Notes: generated by a model from the letters alone, not told the origin. DNA of 64,000 nt from an uncultured Bartonella sp. (GCA_946478235.1 CAMLBF010000001.1:124001-188000), one strand, 5' to 3'. Counted from the stretch's first letter, positions 45,433-55,414 are shown. Numbers and translations are program-made.

Positions 45433-46575
45433 ATGAATCTGCTAGAAACAACAGTCGGACAAAATGGCAGTTCTCACAAAACGACATTAGCAGCAATTAA
45501 TGCAATAAAAAACGATATAGTTTTCCAATGTGTTGAAAGAATTGCTCGAGCAGTGATGTCTGTTGAATGGTATGCAGAAATTGATCCTACTGTTACGGAT
45601 GATACAAAAAACTTAATTAACAAAGAAACGCTTATACGCTTCAATAAATTATTAAAAAAACCTTGTAATCTTTCTGGAGCACAATTGCGTTATTGGATGG
45701 CTCATAAATTAGCATTACAAGCAAGGGTGGCAATAAAAGTAGGAATTGACAACAATAAAGTTAACGCTCTTTACCCCTTATCAAAACCGCTTGAATATTT
45801 AACAGATAATGATGGACGTATAGTCTCATACCAGTATGGAATTGAACCGGATAAGGAAGTACTTATACCAGTAGAACAAGCGAAAAATGCAGACGGGATT
45901 ACTAAAAAACCATTTTGCTTTGAAATTTACAATCCTCATATTTCATTGAATGTTGAAGATAGCAATGCTCCTCTTTCAGCGCTATCATATCCGGTTGAAA
46001 TCATAAATTCTTCATTAAGACGAATTTATGATTTGGCGGATAAAATGCCAAATATGAAACATATTCTTTTCACGCAGGATGACATTACGCCTAGTGATCA
46101 GCAATCTATTGAAAATAGTATCAAGGAAAAAAACATAGAAAGCGTCGACTCTGATGGCTTTGCATTTTTTGGTGGCGTAAATCTTAAGCATATTCCTATT
46201 ACTGATAATTTAGCCGATAATAGCACTCAAATGATAACGAATGATATGGCAAAGCGTATCGCAGGAATATTTGGGGTACCGCTAGTTTTGCTTAATTTCA
46301 CGGATACGAATGGTACAAGTTTTGCGAGCGATTATGTAATAAGCAGACAAAGCTTTTTTGAAGATACAATTGTTCCTAGTTATTTAACACCTATTCAAGA
46401 AGCACTAACGAGTAATCTTTGTCCCGATGGTATCCGCATAAGATTTGATTTGAATATGATTTCCGCCCTCCGCGATAAAAGGTTAAACGCTGTTACATAC
46501 TTAAAAGATGTAAACTTTTTGAGCGAAGAGGAAAAACGAGCCCTTTTAGGTTTCTCGCCCGCTAAATCAATATAA
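45433..46575 (+). CDS. HK97-type phage portal protein
   Basis: A 380-residue portal, the dodecameric ring through which DNA enters and leaves a head. The HK97/GTA-like pattern is clear: NDIVFQCVERIARAVMSVEW, RFNKLLKKPCNLSGAQLRYW, a middle region with FFGGVNLKHIPIT, then MAKRIAGIFGVPLVLLNFTD and a C-terminal NFLSEEEKRALLGF. It is intact. Its usual neighbours, a protease and major capsid gene, are missing: the next gene is an Ig-like protein. Confidence 0.85.
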   Translation: MNLLETTVGQNGSSHKTTLAAINAIKNDIVFQCVERIARAVMSVEWYAEIDPTVTDDTKNLINKETLIRFNKLLKKPCNLSGAQLRYWMAHKLALQARVAIKVGIDNNKVNALYPLSKPLEYLTDNDGRIVSYQYGIEPDKEVLIPVEQAKNADGITKKPFCFEIYNPHISLNVEDSNAPLSALSYPVEIINSSLRRIYDLADKMPNMKHILFTQDDITPSDQQSIENSIKEKNIESVDSDGFAFFGGVNLKHIPITDNLADNSTQMITNDMAKRIAGIFGVPLVLLNFTDTNGTSFASDYVISRQSFFEDTIVPSYLTPIQEALTSNLCPDGIRIRFDLNMISALRDKRLNAVTYLKDVNFLSEEEKRALLGFSPAKSI

Positions 46576-46750
46576 AAAATAAAATAGCGCACACAATATT
46601 CGATATATTCAAATTTTATAAGTTAAACACATACAAAAAACGCCATTCATTCGAAACCTGGCACAGACGACAATACCCAATAATATTCTTTTGCCGTCAT
46701 TGATTTTTAAAACGCATATTTTCTTAAATTTTAAACTTTGGAGATAAGAA

Positions 46751-47455
46751 ATGCTCTATTTCGAAGCCGACTCTCGCGATGGGTCAGTGAAAAGCAGTTG
46801 TAATGTTTGTTGCAGTGAAAATGCCTCTGTACGTCCAGGAGAAACTAACCTCATTACAATCAACTATCGCAATTGGGCTGCCCCACTACTTGGTAAAGGA
46901 CTTGCAAAACAAACTCTTGTTGCCGTGAGTGACAATATGAATAGTGATAGTGAACTTGGGGTACCAAAAGTATCAAATAGCTATATTCACACTATACAAG
47001 CAACACCTGTAAACATAGATATGTTGTCAGATGACGCAGTAAAATATGAGATACTTTCATTGTATGGTTTAGAACACGGAAGTGTGACGCATACTTCACC
47101 GAATGATAATACAATTATTTATGTTCCAGCTGCTGATTATACTGGTTATGATCATATTTGGTATCGAGTTACGAACTTAAACGATAAGAAGAATATAGGT
47201 CAAATTATTGTGTCGGTTGACGAAAGTGATGGAAAAAAGAATCCCGATATTTCGTTTATAGCACCTGTAACAATACATAATTCTCGCATCAAAGTTGATT
47301 GTAAAAACTATCTTGTATCGATACCTTATTCAATTTCACCGGCGGCTCGAATAGATGATATATATCGTATAACAATACGCCAAGCAGCTTTAGATTGCGA
47401 TTGCAATCAATTTTGGCATGAATTTTACCTCGACTTAACAATCGGTAAATGTTGA
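46751..47455 (+). CDS. Cys-rich protein with Ig/cadherin-like domain
   Basis: A 234-residue protein not recognised as a whole. The N-terminus has SCNVCCSENASV and an NWAAPLLGKGL segment; residues about 85-160 look like a bacterial Ig/cadherin-like beta domain (LEHGSVTHTSPNDNTIIYVP, DYTGYDHIWYRVTN); the end is DCDCNQFWHEFYLDLTIGKC. It sits where a capsid gene would be expected but has no HK97 capsid features. It could be a decoration or adhesion protein. Confidence 0.6.
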   Translation: MLYFEADSRDGSVKSSCNVCCSENASVRPGETNLITINYRNWAAPLLGKGLAKQTLVAVSDNMNSDSELGVPKVSNSYIHTIQATPVNIDMLSDDAVKYEILSLYGLEHGSVTHTSPNDNTIIYVPAADYTGYDHIWYRVTNLNDKKNIGQIIVSVDESDGKKNPDISFIAPVTIHNSRIKVDCKNYLVSIPYSISPAARIDDIYRITIRQAALDCDCNQFWHEFYLDLTIGKC

Positions 47456-48174
47456 TGACAAATAATGAAGCGGTAAACCTAGATGATGTGTTACCAATTA
47501 ATTTAATTCGTCAGCACACTAAAACCGATGATGATATTTCTGTAACAGATGAGTTATTAATACTTTATCGCAAAGCTTCAATAGAGGCCGCCGAAGCTTA
47601 TACAGGTCGTTCGTGGAGCCAAGTTAAAACGATCAGCGAAGAAATATTATTTCCTTTTCACAGGTCTAATTATCAAAGACAACTAATAATTATACTTAAA
47701 GAGCCTGTTTATGACGGAATCATCACAATAAGCGGTGGTAATTTGTCATCTCCAAAGAGGCTAAACGTCATGAAAGGAGCAAGACGGATCATTGTTCCAT
47801 TTCATAGTGATGAATTTAAGAAAAGTTATTGCTATACATGTACCCCCCAAGAGCACAGCGCAGCAATCGCCCCCAATGGTATTGATGCATCCTCTGTTTT
47901 ACACATAAACAATGATGATTGTAGTTGTAACCAACATGAACCTGCCAATTTGATAGCAACTTACCGATCCGGTGTTTCGTGCAATGCTGAGATACCCAAT
48001 GGTATTATTGTTGGGTGCCTCAAATATATAGCGTGGCAGATTGGTAATCCTGGTGACCAATTAGTCACAATGGCTGACATCCCCAATAAAACAACTAAAT
48101 ATATAAAAGGCACTAACAATGCGGTGTTAGCTTCTGGTGCGGCCGAACAATGGCGTATTTATCGATCAAGGTAA
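47455..48174 (+). CDS. Head-tail connector-like protein
   Basis: A 239-residue protein. The N-terminal helical part (LIRQHTKTDDDISVTDELLI, KASIEAAEAYTGRSW) matches gp6-type adaptor proteins that dock under the portal. The middle has an unusual insertion with paired cysteines (SYCYTCTPQ, DDCSCNQHE), and the end returns to the adaptor pattern (GIIVGCLKYIAWQIGNPGDQ). TGATG overlap with the previous stop sets the start. Confidence 0.68.
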   Translation: MTNNEAVNLDDVLPINLIRQHTKTDDDISVTDELLILYRKASIEAAEAYTGRSWSQVKTISEEILFPFHRSNYQRQLIIILKEPVYDGIITISGGNLSSPKRLNVMKGARRIIVPFHSDEFKKSYCYTCTPQEHSAAIAPNGIDASSVLHINNDDCSCNQHEPANLIATYRSGVSCNAEIPNGIIVGCLKYIAWQIGNPGDQLVTMADIPNKTTKYIKGTNNAVLASGAAEQWRIYRSR

Positions 48175-48179
48175 AATCC

Positions 48180-48608
48180 ATGACTATCAGAATAAGAGAT
48201 CGCAACGCACGTTTAAAATTGTGTTCAATAAAAGACTTAGTGGATAAACAACCCGATTACAAATTTTATCGTAAAGGGATTTATGACGGTTGGGGAAACG
48301 TGTTTCCTAAGCAACCATCACAATTCTCATCTGGCGGTTACGCCATTAATGCAGAAGGTAACAATGTAACGCATTTAATTACAATGAATTATCGATCTGA
48401 TATAGATGTAACAAATGCTGCTTGGATTTATCAGGAACGATTAAAATCTACACCTATCTGGTACCGCATCATTTCTTATATTCAAAAGGGACGGATTTGG
48501 GAATTTTCTTGTCGGATTTTTGAAAAATCCGATGATGCAATTGAGCCTATAACTAACATATCTAAAGAAGTGTCTCCCGTTCAACTACCTGAAAATGTAA
48601 AACTTTAA
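48180..48608 (+). CDS. Head closure-like protein
   Basis: A 142-residue protein resembling head-tail joining/closure proteins of the SPP1 gp16/HK97 gp9 group (GWGNVFPKQP, IYQERLKSTPIWYRIISYIQ). It would seal the connector below the adaptor. The ATG at 48180 follows the previous stop by six bases. Confidence is moderate because these proteins are poorly conserved. Confidence 0.5.
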   Translation: MTIRIRDRNARLKLCSIKDLVDKQPDYKFYRKGIYDGWGNVFPKQPSQFSSGGYAINAEGNNVTHLITMNYRSDIDVTNAAWIYQERLKSTPIWYRIISYIQKGRIWEFSCRIFEKSDDAIEPITNISKEVSPVQLPENVKL

Positions 48609-49008
48609 ATTCACTTTTTCGTTCTTGAACAGAGGTACGTCCATAATATGACAAAAAATAACTTTTTGATTTTGTTGTTTTTTCGGACAGAGGATAAATA
48701 AATAGCAATAGAGCAATAATTATACCAACCGGTTTAAACGTTAATATGAATATCGTAGATCATTCTTTCAAGAATGAATATATATGGCGTATACATACAA
48801 AGTATTAATAAGATAAAATTTTGATAAATCCTGATAAATTAAACAGGCAAAAAAATAGTGATCTGCTACGGGACATAGCCCCCCCTTCTCACTAGAAACA
48901 ATTAATCCCCAAATTCAGCGATAAAGCCATTCTATGTGTATTTCTTTGAAAGGGAAGTGATTGAGAACATTTATTAAACAACAATAGTTATACATTATTG
49001 AGATTTTT
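48609..49008. other. Gene-free spacer in tail cluster
   Basis: About 400 AT-rich bases between the closure-like gene and the next tail gene. No frame, hairpin terminator or repeat of note. It could contain a promoter for the downstream genes. Confidence 0.4.
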
Positions 49009-49527
49009 ATGAATGACAATGAAAACAATAATTTAACTCTACCCAAAATTGCTGAACTTGTCCGCGAATGGTTTCCATTCCTTGAAAATCGATCGTTTCC
49101 CGCTATGGGCGATTCTGTTACTAAAGATAACATGCCAACTCTGCCGTTTGCAGTTGTCTTACCAATGACAATGAATGTCGAAAAACAGCCGCTGCGCAGC
49201 AATACAAGAACGGCATTTTCGGAAGATTTTCAGATAAAATTTTGGCTACCACCCAATAGGGTAAAAAGGGAAAATAAAACTGAAACCCCCTTTTGGTCAT
49301 TTTACGATTACCGAAATAACTTTGTTTTACCGTTAATCGGTAATTGTCAAAAACTACGAGATACATACGATACTCTAATTGAATTCCGTGGGGCCGAAGT
49401 CTCAGCAACGGATTCAGCCATTATTATCGCTACTAAATTTCGTCAGCACTACAACTTTAGTTTTGACGAAAAACAAGAAGCCCCCAATCGTGGCTTCATT
49501 ATCAAAACTAGCATTTACCAAATTTAG
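49009..49527 (+). CDS. Probable tail completion/terminator protein
   Basis: A 172-residue protein (MNDNENNNLTLPKIAELVRE). It has alternating beta-type segments such as TLPFAVVLPMTMNVEKQP and YNFSFDEKQEAPNRGFIIKT. Its place just before DUF2635 and the sheath matches Mu gp37-type tail proteins. Sequence similarity is weak, so the role rests on gene order. Confidence 0.5.
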   Translation: MNDNENNNLTLPKIAELVREWFPFLENRSFPAMGDSVTKDNMPTLPFAVVLPMTMNVEKQPLRSNTRTAFSEDFQIKFWLPPNRVKRENKTETPFWSFYDYRNNFVLPLIGNCQKLRDTYDTLIEFRGAEVSATDSAIIIATKFRQHYNFSFDEKQEAPNRGFIIKTSIYQI

Positions 49528-49628
49528 CTTCAAAACGCATAGATGATGAGTTGGATAATATTATTATATTTATCCAATATTCTCGTGTGTTTTGCGAAAT
49601 TTTGGTAAATTTCATAGGAGAATAGAAA

Positions 49629-49871
49629 ATGTCCTTCGATAAAATCAAGGTTATCGGTGTCCCCGGCCGTGTAGCATACACAGCAGCACAGGGGGGAGAA
49701 AATATCCCGCGCGATCGACCTATTCGGGTTGTACGTGACGATTGGATTGAGCGACGTTTAGCAGATGGCGACATCATTTTATTCGAAGAGGATAAGAACA
49801 CCAACGCTGAACGTAAGACGAAACTTCTTCAAGAAACAAATAATAAAACAAATATTCAGGAGAGCAAATAA
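49629..49871 (+). CDS. DUF2635 protein (Mu gp38-like)
   Basis: An 80-residue protein. VPGRVAYTAAQGGENIPRDR and the end IERRLADGDIILFEE fit DUF2635, a short protein always found just before the sheath gene in Mu-like phages. A Lys/Asn-rich tail follows. Its stop overlaps the sheath ATG (TAATG). Role unknown, presumed in tail assembly. Confidence 0.75.
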   Translation: MSFDKIKVIGVPGRVAYTAAQGGENIPRDRPIRVVRDDWIERRLADGDIILFEEDKNTNAERKTKLLQETNNKTNIQESK

Positions 49872-51376
49872 TGGCTCAAGAACCCCTCTCGGATGGCTTC
49901 GTAAGCCTCTGCATTTCCACCGATGCTAACTGGTATGGAAAAGGCTGCCGTATACTAGTTGAAGGACAAATGACTTCGGATGGCATAGCCAAACCAAATG
50001 ATATTATTGAAGTCACAGGTACACGTGAAATAGAAAAACGATTTGGTATTGGCTCTGTTTTATCAGAAACATTAAAGACTGTTTTTTGCACGGCTCCCTC
50101 ACGTGTTTCAGTTTTTGCTTTACCACGCGTTGATGTTGATGGATCAATCAAAGCAGAATATCAGTTGACAATATCCGGTACAGCCACAACCGATGGACGA
50201 GTTATGATCTATTGGGGTAATGCATCTTATGGCATTGATGTCCGTGTTTTTAAAAATGATACCGCAGCTGAAATAGCAGAAGCCATTGCTGCAGCAATTC
50301 CGGAATCTTTCCCATTTATTGCTTCGGTTAGTGAAGGAATTGTTACCTTGGTTGCAAAAAATGCAGGAACAATCGGTAACAAACTTCAAGCGATTTATAA
50401 CTGGACAGATAAGCTTAACATCGCACCAGAAGGTGTCACTCTTGCACTAGTGCAAACAGTGGAAGGGAAAGGCAATCCTCAGCCAAAAGACTACAGTTCG
50501 CTCATTGGCCAATGTTGCTACTCCGGTTACATTCTTTCATCAGATGACGAAAAATGGCAGCGAAATTTGCGCGATCATATTCGTAAAGCATGGGATTGTT
50601 CAGCACCTCAATGCTTCGGTCACGGCTATGTTTATCACCGTGGTAGCATTGGTGAAATTTTAGCGACTGGTGACAATTCCGCTGAACTATCCCGTATGGC
50701 TATTTGTGATAATGATCCTATCTTGCCGTACTTAAAAAATGCTGCATATGGTGCTTTGTCCTGCTTTTTAGGCTGCACCAACCCGGAAATTAACGTTCAA
50801 GGCCAAGAAAATGGCTTGCTCGGATGTGTTAAACAACCTCAAACTTGCGACACTTGTTGGAAATGGGATGAAATTGTTCAGCTCATGGATAATGGTTTTG
50901 TTGTAACGGGTCCATCTTGTATCGGGAGTGGAAGTTATACAAATCCTTATGTCTATAACGACGTAACCAACTTCCTTTTCGATGAAATGTACCGAGAAAA
51001 TGCAACTTATCGAGACGTTTCTTCACGTCGTCTTGCCGCGGCAACTGCAGTGGCCTTTGCTAAAAAACTACAAGAATATAACAGTCTTTCAGCTTATACA
51101 AAAAATACTTCAATTCCTGAAGGCGTCTACGGTACGAATCCAAGACTCATGCAGAGCGATTTGCGAGCTTGGAAAAAACAGTATGACGGAATTTTATTTT
51201 CAACCTCCAGCAATTTAGAAGATGAACTTATTCTTGAAACAGACTTCGAGAAGCAACCAGCTTGCCTAGGAAAGCCTGGCGTATTTCACGTTAAATTCCA
51301 ATATCGCCCACCTGTTCGTATTACCAAAGTTAATGTCGGACTGGTACCACAAATGTTAGAAAACTGCGCTCGCTAA
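49871..51376 (+). CDS. Contractile tail sheath protein (Mu gpL-like)
   Basis: A 501-residue sheath protein. The C-terminal subtilisin-like/sheath region includes RDVSSRRLAAATAVAFAKKL, VYGTNPRLMQSDLRAWKKQY and GVFHVKFQYRPPVRITKVNV, the strands that interlock sheath rings. The insertion domain in the middle carries many cysteines (IGQCCYSGY, QTCDTCWKWDE). Sixteen cysteines in one sheath subunit is exceptional. It sits before the tube gene, as in Mu. Confidence 0.85.
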   Translation: MAQEPLSDGFVSLCISTDANWYGKGCRILVEGQMTSDGIAKPNDIIEVTGTREIEKRFGIGSVLSETLKTVFCTAPSRVSVFALPRVDVDGSIKAEYQLTISGTATTDGRVMIYWGNASYGIDVRVFKNDTAAEIAEAIAAAIPESFPFIASVSEGIVTLVAKNAGTIGNKLQAIYNWTDKLNIAPEGVTLALVQTVEGKGNPQPKDYSSLIGQCCYSGYILSSDDEKWQRNLRDHIRKAWDCSAPQCFGHGYVYHRGSIGEILATGDNSAELSRMAICDNDPILPYLKNAAYGALSCFLGCTNPEINVQGQENGLLGCVKQPQTCDTCWKWDEIVQLMDNGFVVTGPSCIGSGSYTNPYVYNDVTNFLFDEMYRENATYRDVSSRRLAAATAVAFAKKLQEYNSLSAYTKNTSIPEGVYGTNPRLMQSDLRAWKKQYDGILFSTSSNLEDELILETDFEKQPACLGKPGVFHVKFQYRPPVRITKVNVGLVPQMLENCAR

Positions 51377-51387
51377 GGAGAAAAAAT

Positions 51388-51807
51388 ATGTCGTGTCAAA
51401 ATCAAATTGGCATACGCAATATCCTATTTACGTTTACTGATTGTGACACAGGAACTGTTATCGGCCCTGTATCCCATAAACTTGCGGATAGTGAAAGTTT
51501 GCCTACAGTGAAGTCGTGCCCGTGGCACAACACACCACTAACGAACGGTCGTATCAAACGAGCTGCTTCAAATGCCAGCATTAAGCTCAAAGTAATTCCA
51601 CTTGATGATATCCCATTGTCCTATTACCAAGGCAGTGCTTCTATCGATACACAAATTGAGTACTTCAATGGACGTGTTTACGTTGGTAAAGACGGTGCTA
51701 TTTCGGAATCCGATGGAAGTAATCTGGAAGGTGTCGATATGAATATCGTATTCAAATCACTCCATGAAGATTTACCAGTTAACGCTCAACAAACGGCAGC
51801 TGCGTAG
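51388..51807 (+). CDS. Tail tube protein (Mu gpM-like)
   Basis: A 139-residue tube protein. The pattern GRIKRAASNASIKLKVIPLD and QIEYFNGRVYVGKDGAISES fits the Mu tail-tube family that stacks into the inner tube. It follows the sheath by 11 bases with a GGAG site. Confidence 0.72.
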   Translation: MSCQNQIGIRNILFTFTDCDTGTVIGPVSHKLADSESLPTVKSCPWHNTPLTNGRIKRAASNASIKLKVIPLDDIPLSYYQGSASIDTQIEYFNGRVYVGKDGAISESDGSNLEGVDMNIVFKSLHEDLPVNAQQTAAA

Positions 51808-52009
51808 TCCAAACTCCATTTTATTAAGCTGGCTATATAGAACGTGATAACCACTTTTACATAGTTTAAGGAAACAACAAGCGTAATGCAATCAGCAGTC
51901 ATATAAAGGGTATAGATCTAAGGTTAAACTCAAAATAGTTGGAGTACCTGATCAGCCGTTCTATCAATGATTACTGAGTAAGGAAATTTTATTAAACACG
52001 TTTAACAAG

Positions 52010-52034
52010 AGGGCGCAATTTGTGCCCTTTTTTA
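52010..52034 (+). terminator. Intrinsic terminator after the tube gene
   Basis: AGGGCGCAA and TTGTGCCCT arms with a very short loop are followed by TTTTTT. It separates the highly expressed sheath-tube pair from the chaperone and tape-measure genes. Confidence 0.8.
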
Positions 52035-52062
52035 TTCTCTTTAAAACTTCGGAAACTAGACA

Positions 52063-52677
52063 ATGGAAAAAGTAGATTTAACAAAATACAATTTTACGTT
52101 CAACGGACAGCTAATAGACCACGCTATTATAAAACCTATATTATTTAAAACGTTTGTAGACTTAATAGATCAAATTACAGCAATTCAAGATAACGCAGAA
52201 TTCGAAAAAAAACTCGCACGATTACGAATGATCGAACAGATCAAATTTGTAACAAACAATGGTTTAGAATTAACACTTCAACAACAAGATATTCCATCAT
52301 TGCCAATTAAAGTCGGTATGCTGCTTCAAGCGGAAGTAAAGGAACAATCAACCCCAATTGGTGAAGTACTAATGGATGGTGATGGTATCCAAAGTCCAGT
52401 ACTCTACAAACTTGGAACCGCAATTAAAACTAATGACGGCGAAATAAGTGAATTAGAATTTCAAGCAAAAACTTATGGTGATGTAGAAGATATCCTAGCC
52501 GAAACAAGTGGTATCAGGCGCGCCTACAAAATGATCACTTCCATTTCTACTCCTATCTGCAATGACTTAAAAATGATTAGAACACCTGAAAAAATTGCAG
52601 AGCAGATTCAATTAATCGATGGTCTAGCGATCGCACAGATTGTAGCTCCTCGTTTTTTCAACGTGGACGCAAATTAA
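52063..52677 (+). CDS. Tail assembly chaperone (Mu gp41-like)
   Basis: A 204-residue protein with a two-part pattern: a first VDLTKYNFTFNGQLIDHAII segment and a second MDGDGIQSPVLYKLGTAIKT segment, then a helical end (TPEKIAEQIQLIDGLAIAQI). Gene order (tube, this, tape measure) matches the chaperones that coat the tape-measure protein. Six codons before the stop, the frame contains CGT-TTT-TTC, a T-TTTTTTC slippery site that leads into a longer product (next entry). Confidence 0.75.
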   Translation: MEKVDLTKYNFTFNGQLIDHAIIKPILFKTFVDLIDQITAIQDNAEFEKKLARLRMIEQIKFVTNNGLELTLQQQDIPSLPIKVGMLLQAEVKEQSTPIGEVLMDGDGIQSPVLYKLGTAIKTNDGEISELEFQAKTYGDVEDILAETSGIRRAYKMITSISTPICNDLKMIRTPEKIAEQIQLIDGLAIAQIVAPRFFNVDAN

Positions 52678-52832
52678 TAGGTGCGGTTGAGACTTACCGC
52701 TTCTATTCTGATGCGTCCGATATTAAAAAAACAAAACTTTCAATACTCTATTTGCGATTAAACGAATTCTCGAAAATCTACAAAAAAGAACAACGTTTTA
52801 AGGCTCAATTGGCTGGAGCGAAGTTGAAATAA
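52659..52832 (+). CDS. Chaperone extension made by -1 frameshift
   Basis: From the slippery heptamer TTTTTTC (52653-52659) the -1 frame reads QRGRKLIGAVETYRFYSDAS onward for 57 codons to a TAA that overlaps the tape-measure ATG. The extension has no start codon of its own. A -1 shift yields a fusion of about 256 residues. This is the arrangement of lambda G/GT and Mu gp41/gp42, where the long form bridges the chaperone to the tail tube. Confidence 0.75.
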   Translation, partial: QRGRKLIGAVETYRFYSDASDIKKTKLSILYLRLNEFSKIYKKEQRFKAQLAGAKLK

Positions 52833-55414
52833 TGGCTAATTCTGTTGAAACAGTTAAGTTACGTCTTGATGATCAGGCATCCAACAAAGCAAAAATAATA
52901 AAAGATACTTTACACTCCATATACCAGGAAGCAGTAAAGTTACAAAATCTAAACAAACGCATCCAGTTTAAAATAGATCCGAAAAATATAATCACCGCGA
53001 AATCGGCTCTTATAGATTTTAACAATCAGATTAAAAACTTAACGCGTGCAAATATCCAACTAAAATTCGATTTTTCATCGTTAAATACTGCTGAAAAAAG
53101 AATTGAAAGAATTATACAGAACGTTAAAAGGTTAAATTCGATACAATCTACCTTTCCGTCAGAAAATATCAGAAAAGTAAAAGGTAGTGAGAGTGTTCAT
53201 GCAGGTTCAGATACACAACAAGCGAATTATAACGACACAAAAACAGGTGTGTTAGAAGCATTAGGGACAAGATTTTTTGCTCAACTTGGCACGACAATTG
53301 AAAGATCGTTTTACGCTGGTGTTGTTCAAGGTACAAAAAATATTGCATTTGGAAATAGCAAATTAAAACAACTTGGATATACGCACTCACAAATTAAGGA
53401 AATTGACGCAAATTCCTATAGTATGTCAAGTGCGTTTAAAGGGATTGTTAGTCCAGCAGATATTCGCAGCATGTATGCCAATTTAGGGACATCGGCCGGC
53501 ACAGATCTCTCCAAGATAACTCCTATCATAGAGAACGAAGTTTTATATAAAGTTTCACTTCTCAATAAAGGGTATAGTGACGAACAAGCAAATCTTGCTG
53601 TGCAAGAACTTTCCAACACTCTTGTCAACATATTAAACAGAAATAATTCTGGAAACAACATTTCCGGAAATATAAATGATTATCTCAGTGTAATCGTTCA
53701 GGAAACAATAAGAACGCATAGCAATGTAACACCGCAAATGATTAATACGGCGGTTATATACGGACATTCGGCCTCAAAAGCATTGCCCCCTGATGGTTTG
53801 CGCAATCTATTAAACATACAGTACAGTTTAAAACAATTTACAGGAAACTCGTTAGATAGATTTGCTACCACCTTGACCGATGCCACTACCGCTAAAGCAT
53901 TGAAAGCACAAGCGGAATGGGGTCTCGTAACCAATAAAGACATTATCGACGATACTCCTGGAAACAACATAAAAACCAAGGCAGTCCGTGGAACTCCAAT
54001 TGACGAAGAATTACTTAGAAGTGATCCAAACCAGTGGTTTGTTCGTTACTTCATGCCACAGATTGTAAAACGTGCCAACATAGACCCTTACGACCAAAAA
54101 GCTATTGATACATTATTCAATGATCCTGCAAGGATTGCAAAAATCATCGAGCCACTTTTTGGTAAAGCGTCGGCTAATAATATCGCTTTGGATTTTGCTA
54201 ATTGGCAAAGAGAATTGACCCAAGCGAGAGAGGCATCATCAAACGTTGCAGACATTGACAAACAGAAACAAATTGCTTTTGAAAATCCTGTACTAGCTTT
54301 GCAGTCTGTCAAAACAGAGACCGTTAATCTTTTAGGTGAAATCGGAAATTCGCTTAGTAAAGATTTAGTTGTGCCGCTCCATCATCTGAGCAATGCAATA
54401 TCAAATATCTCTCAATGGATAAGAGATGGAGACAAGGACGGCAGCAGTTCTGCGTCGCGAGGTGTTGTAGTTACCGCAGGTGCAGCCGCTGCTTCTTATG
54501 GTGGTTACAAACTATTTGAAATGATTACAGGTTTTAATAATCTGAAAGTAGCTTCTGTCAACCTCAATGAAGCTGCCCGTAATTTAAATCAAGCCGTTGG
54601 TCGCGGTTTTGGTAACTCATATAGTGATACAGCTCTACCAGAACGAAAAAGAAATAACAGAGCCTGGAGAATGACCTGGAAATCAGTTCCTTTATTACTT
54701 TTTAGTTCAATAAATCCCGTAAATCTGAATAATGACCAGCAGAACACCAATACTTCTAATGATACCGGATTCATAAAAGATATGTTCAGTGATATAATAT
54801 CTGGGGCATCTATGGGGGCAGTGGGTGGCCCTAGGGGTGTGATAGCTGGTGCTACACTTGGTTTGATGTATAATTTATATAAACATTTACCATCAAGAGA
54901 CCCAGAGGAAAAGGCTCACAGTCTGCTTATCGAGGGTGTGAAGACAAGACTTTACGATAACCAAATTGGCTCCAGCAAGAAATTAAGTGATGAAGAATTA
55001 GAAATTAAGGCTATCGAACAAGTACAATTGTTCAAGGATGCTGGTGGAATAATTCTAACTCTAAAACAACTTGAAAAAAAGGGAATGAATCTTAATGATC
55101 CCGACATAATAAATCCTAACAAGTTGTTGTTCGGAACGTCACCTATAGAACGTGACCAAGAATGGGAAAGGTTTCAGCAAAAAATAAATAGCAAATCAAC
55201 CGATATATCAAGGGAAATAAGTGACGAAATAGAAATTGCAGGAAACCAATCCGGAACAGCAATGGCAACAGCATTAATTTCTGCGGCTCCAAGCATCGGA
55301 CAAGCTATAGCAAATGCAATAAATAGCAATATAAACACCCCCTCTGTAGATATGAATGTTCCAATTCCTATTCAACGCCCAAACACCGGAACAAACAGTA
55401 ACGATGTAAAATAA
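52832..55414 (+). CDS. Tape measure protein
   Basis: An 860-residue, helix-rich protein that sets tail length. The N-terminus is charged coiled coil (VKLRLDDQASNKAKIIKDTL); the middle has long helical stretches; about residues 545-590 and 650-690 are hydrophobic or glycine-rich (VVVTAGAAAASYGGYKLFEM, SGASMGAVGGPRGVIAGATL), suited to membrane insertion at DNA delivery. No lysozyme or peptidase motif is seen. The start overlaps the chaperone extension stop (TAATG). Confidence 0.85.
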   Translation: MANSVETVKLRLDDQASNKAKIIKDTLHSIYQEAVKLQNLNKRIQFKIDPKNIITAKSALIDFNNQIKNLTRANIQLKFDFSSLNTAEKRIERIIQNVKRLNSIQSTFPSENIRKVKGSESVHAGSDTQQANYNDTKTGVLEALGTRFFAQLGTTIERSFYAGVVQGTKNIAFGNSKLKQLGYTHSQIKEIDANSYSMSSAFKGIVSPADIRSMYANLGTSAGTDLSKITPIIENEVLYKVSLLNKGYSDEQANLAVQELSNTLVNILNRNNSGNNISGNINDYLSVIVQETIRTHSNVTPQMINTAVIYGHSASKALPPDGLRNLLNIQYSLKQFTGNSLDRFATTLTDATTAKALKAQAEWGLVTNKDIIDDTPGNNIKTKAVRGTPIDEELLRSDPNQWFVRYFMPQIVKRANIDPYDQKAIDTLFNDPARIAKIIEPLFGKASANNIALDFANWQRELTQAREASSNVADIDKQKQIAFENPVLALQSVKTETVNLLGEIGNSLSKDLVVPLHHLSNAISNISQWIRDGDKDGSSSASRGVVVTAGAAAASYGGYKLFEMITGFNNLKVASVNLNEAARNLNQAVGRGFGNSYSDTALPERKRNNRAWRMTWKSVPLLLFSSINPVNLNNDQQNTNTSNDTGFIKDMFSDIISGASMGAVGGPRGVIAGATLGLMYNLYKHLPSRDPEEKAHSLLIEGVKTRLYDNQIGSSKKLSDEELEIKAIEQVQLFKDAGGIILTLKQLEKKGMNLNDPDIINPNKLLFGTSPIERDQEWERFQQKINSKSTDISREISDEIEIAGNQSGTAMATALISAAPSIGQAIANAINSNINTPSVDMNVPIPIQRPNTGTNSNDVK

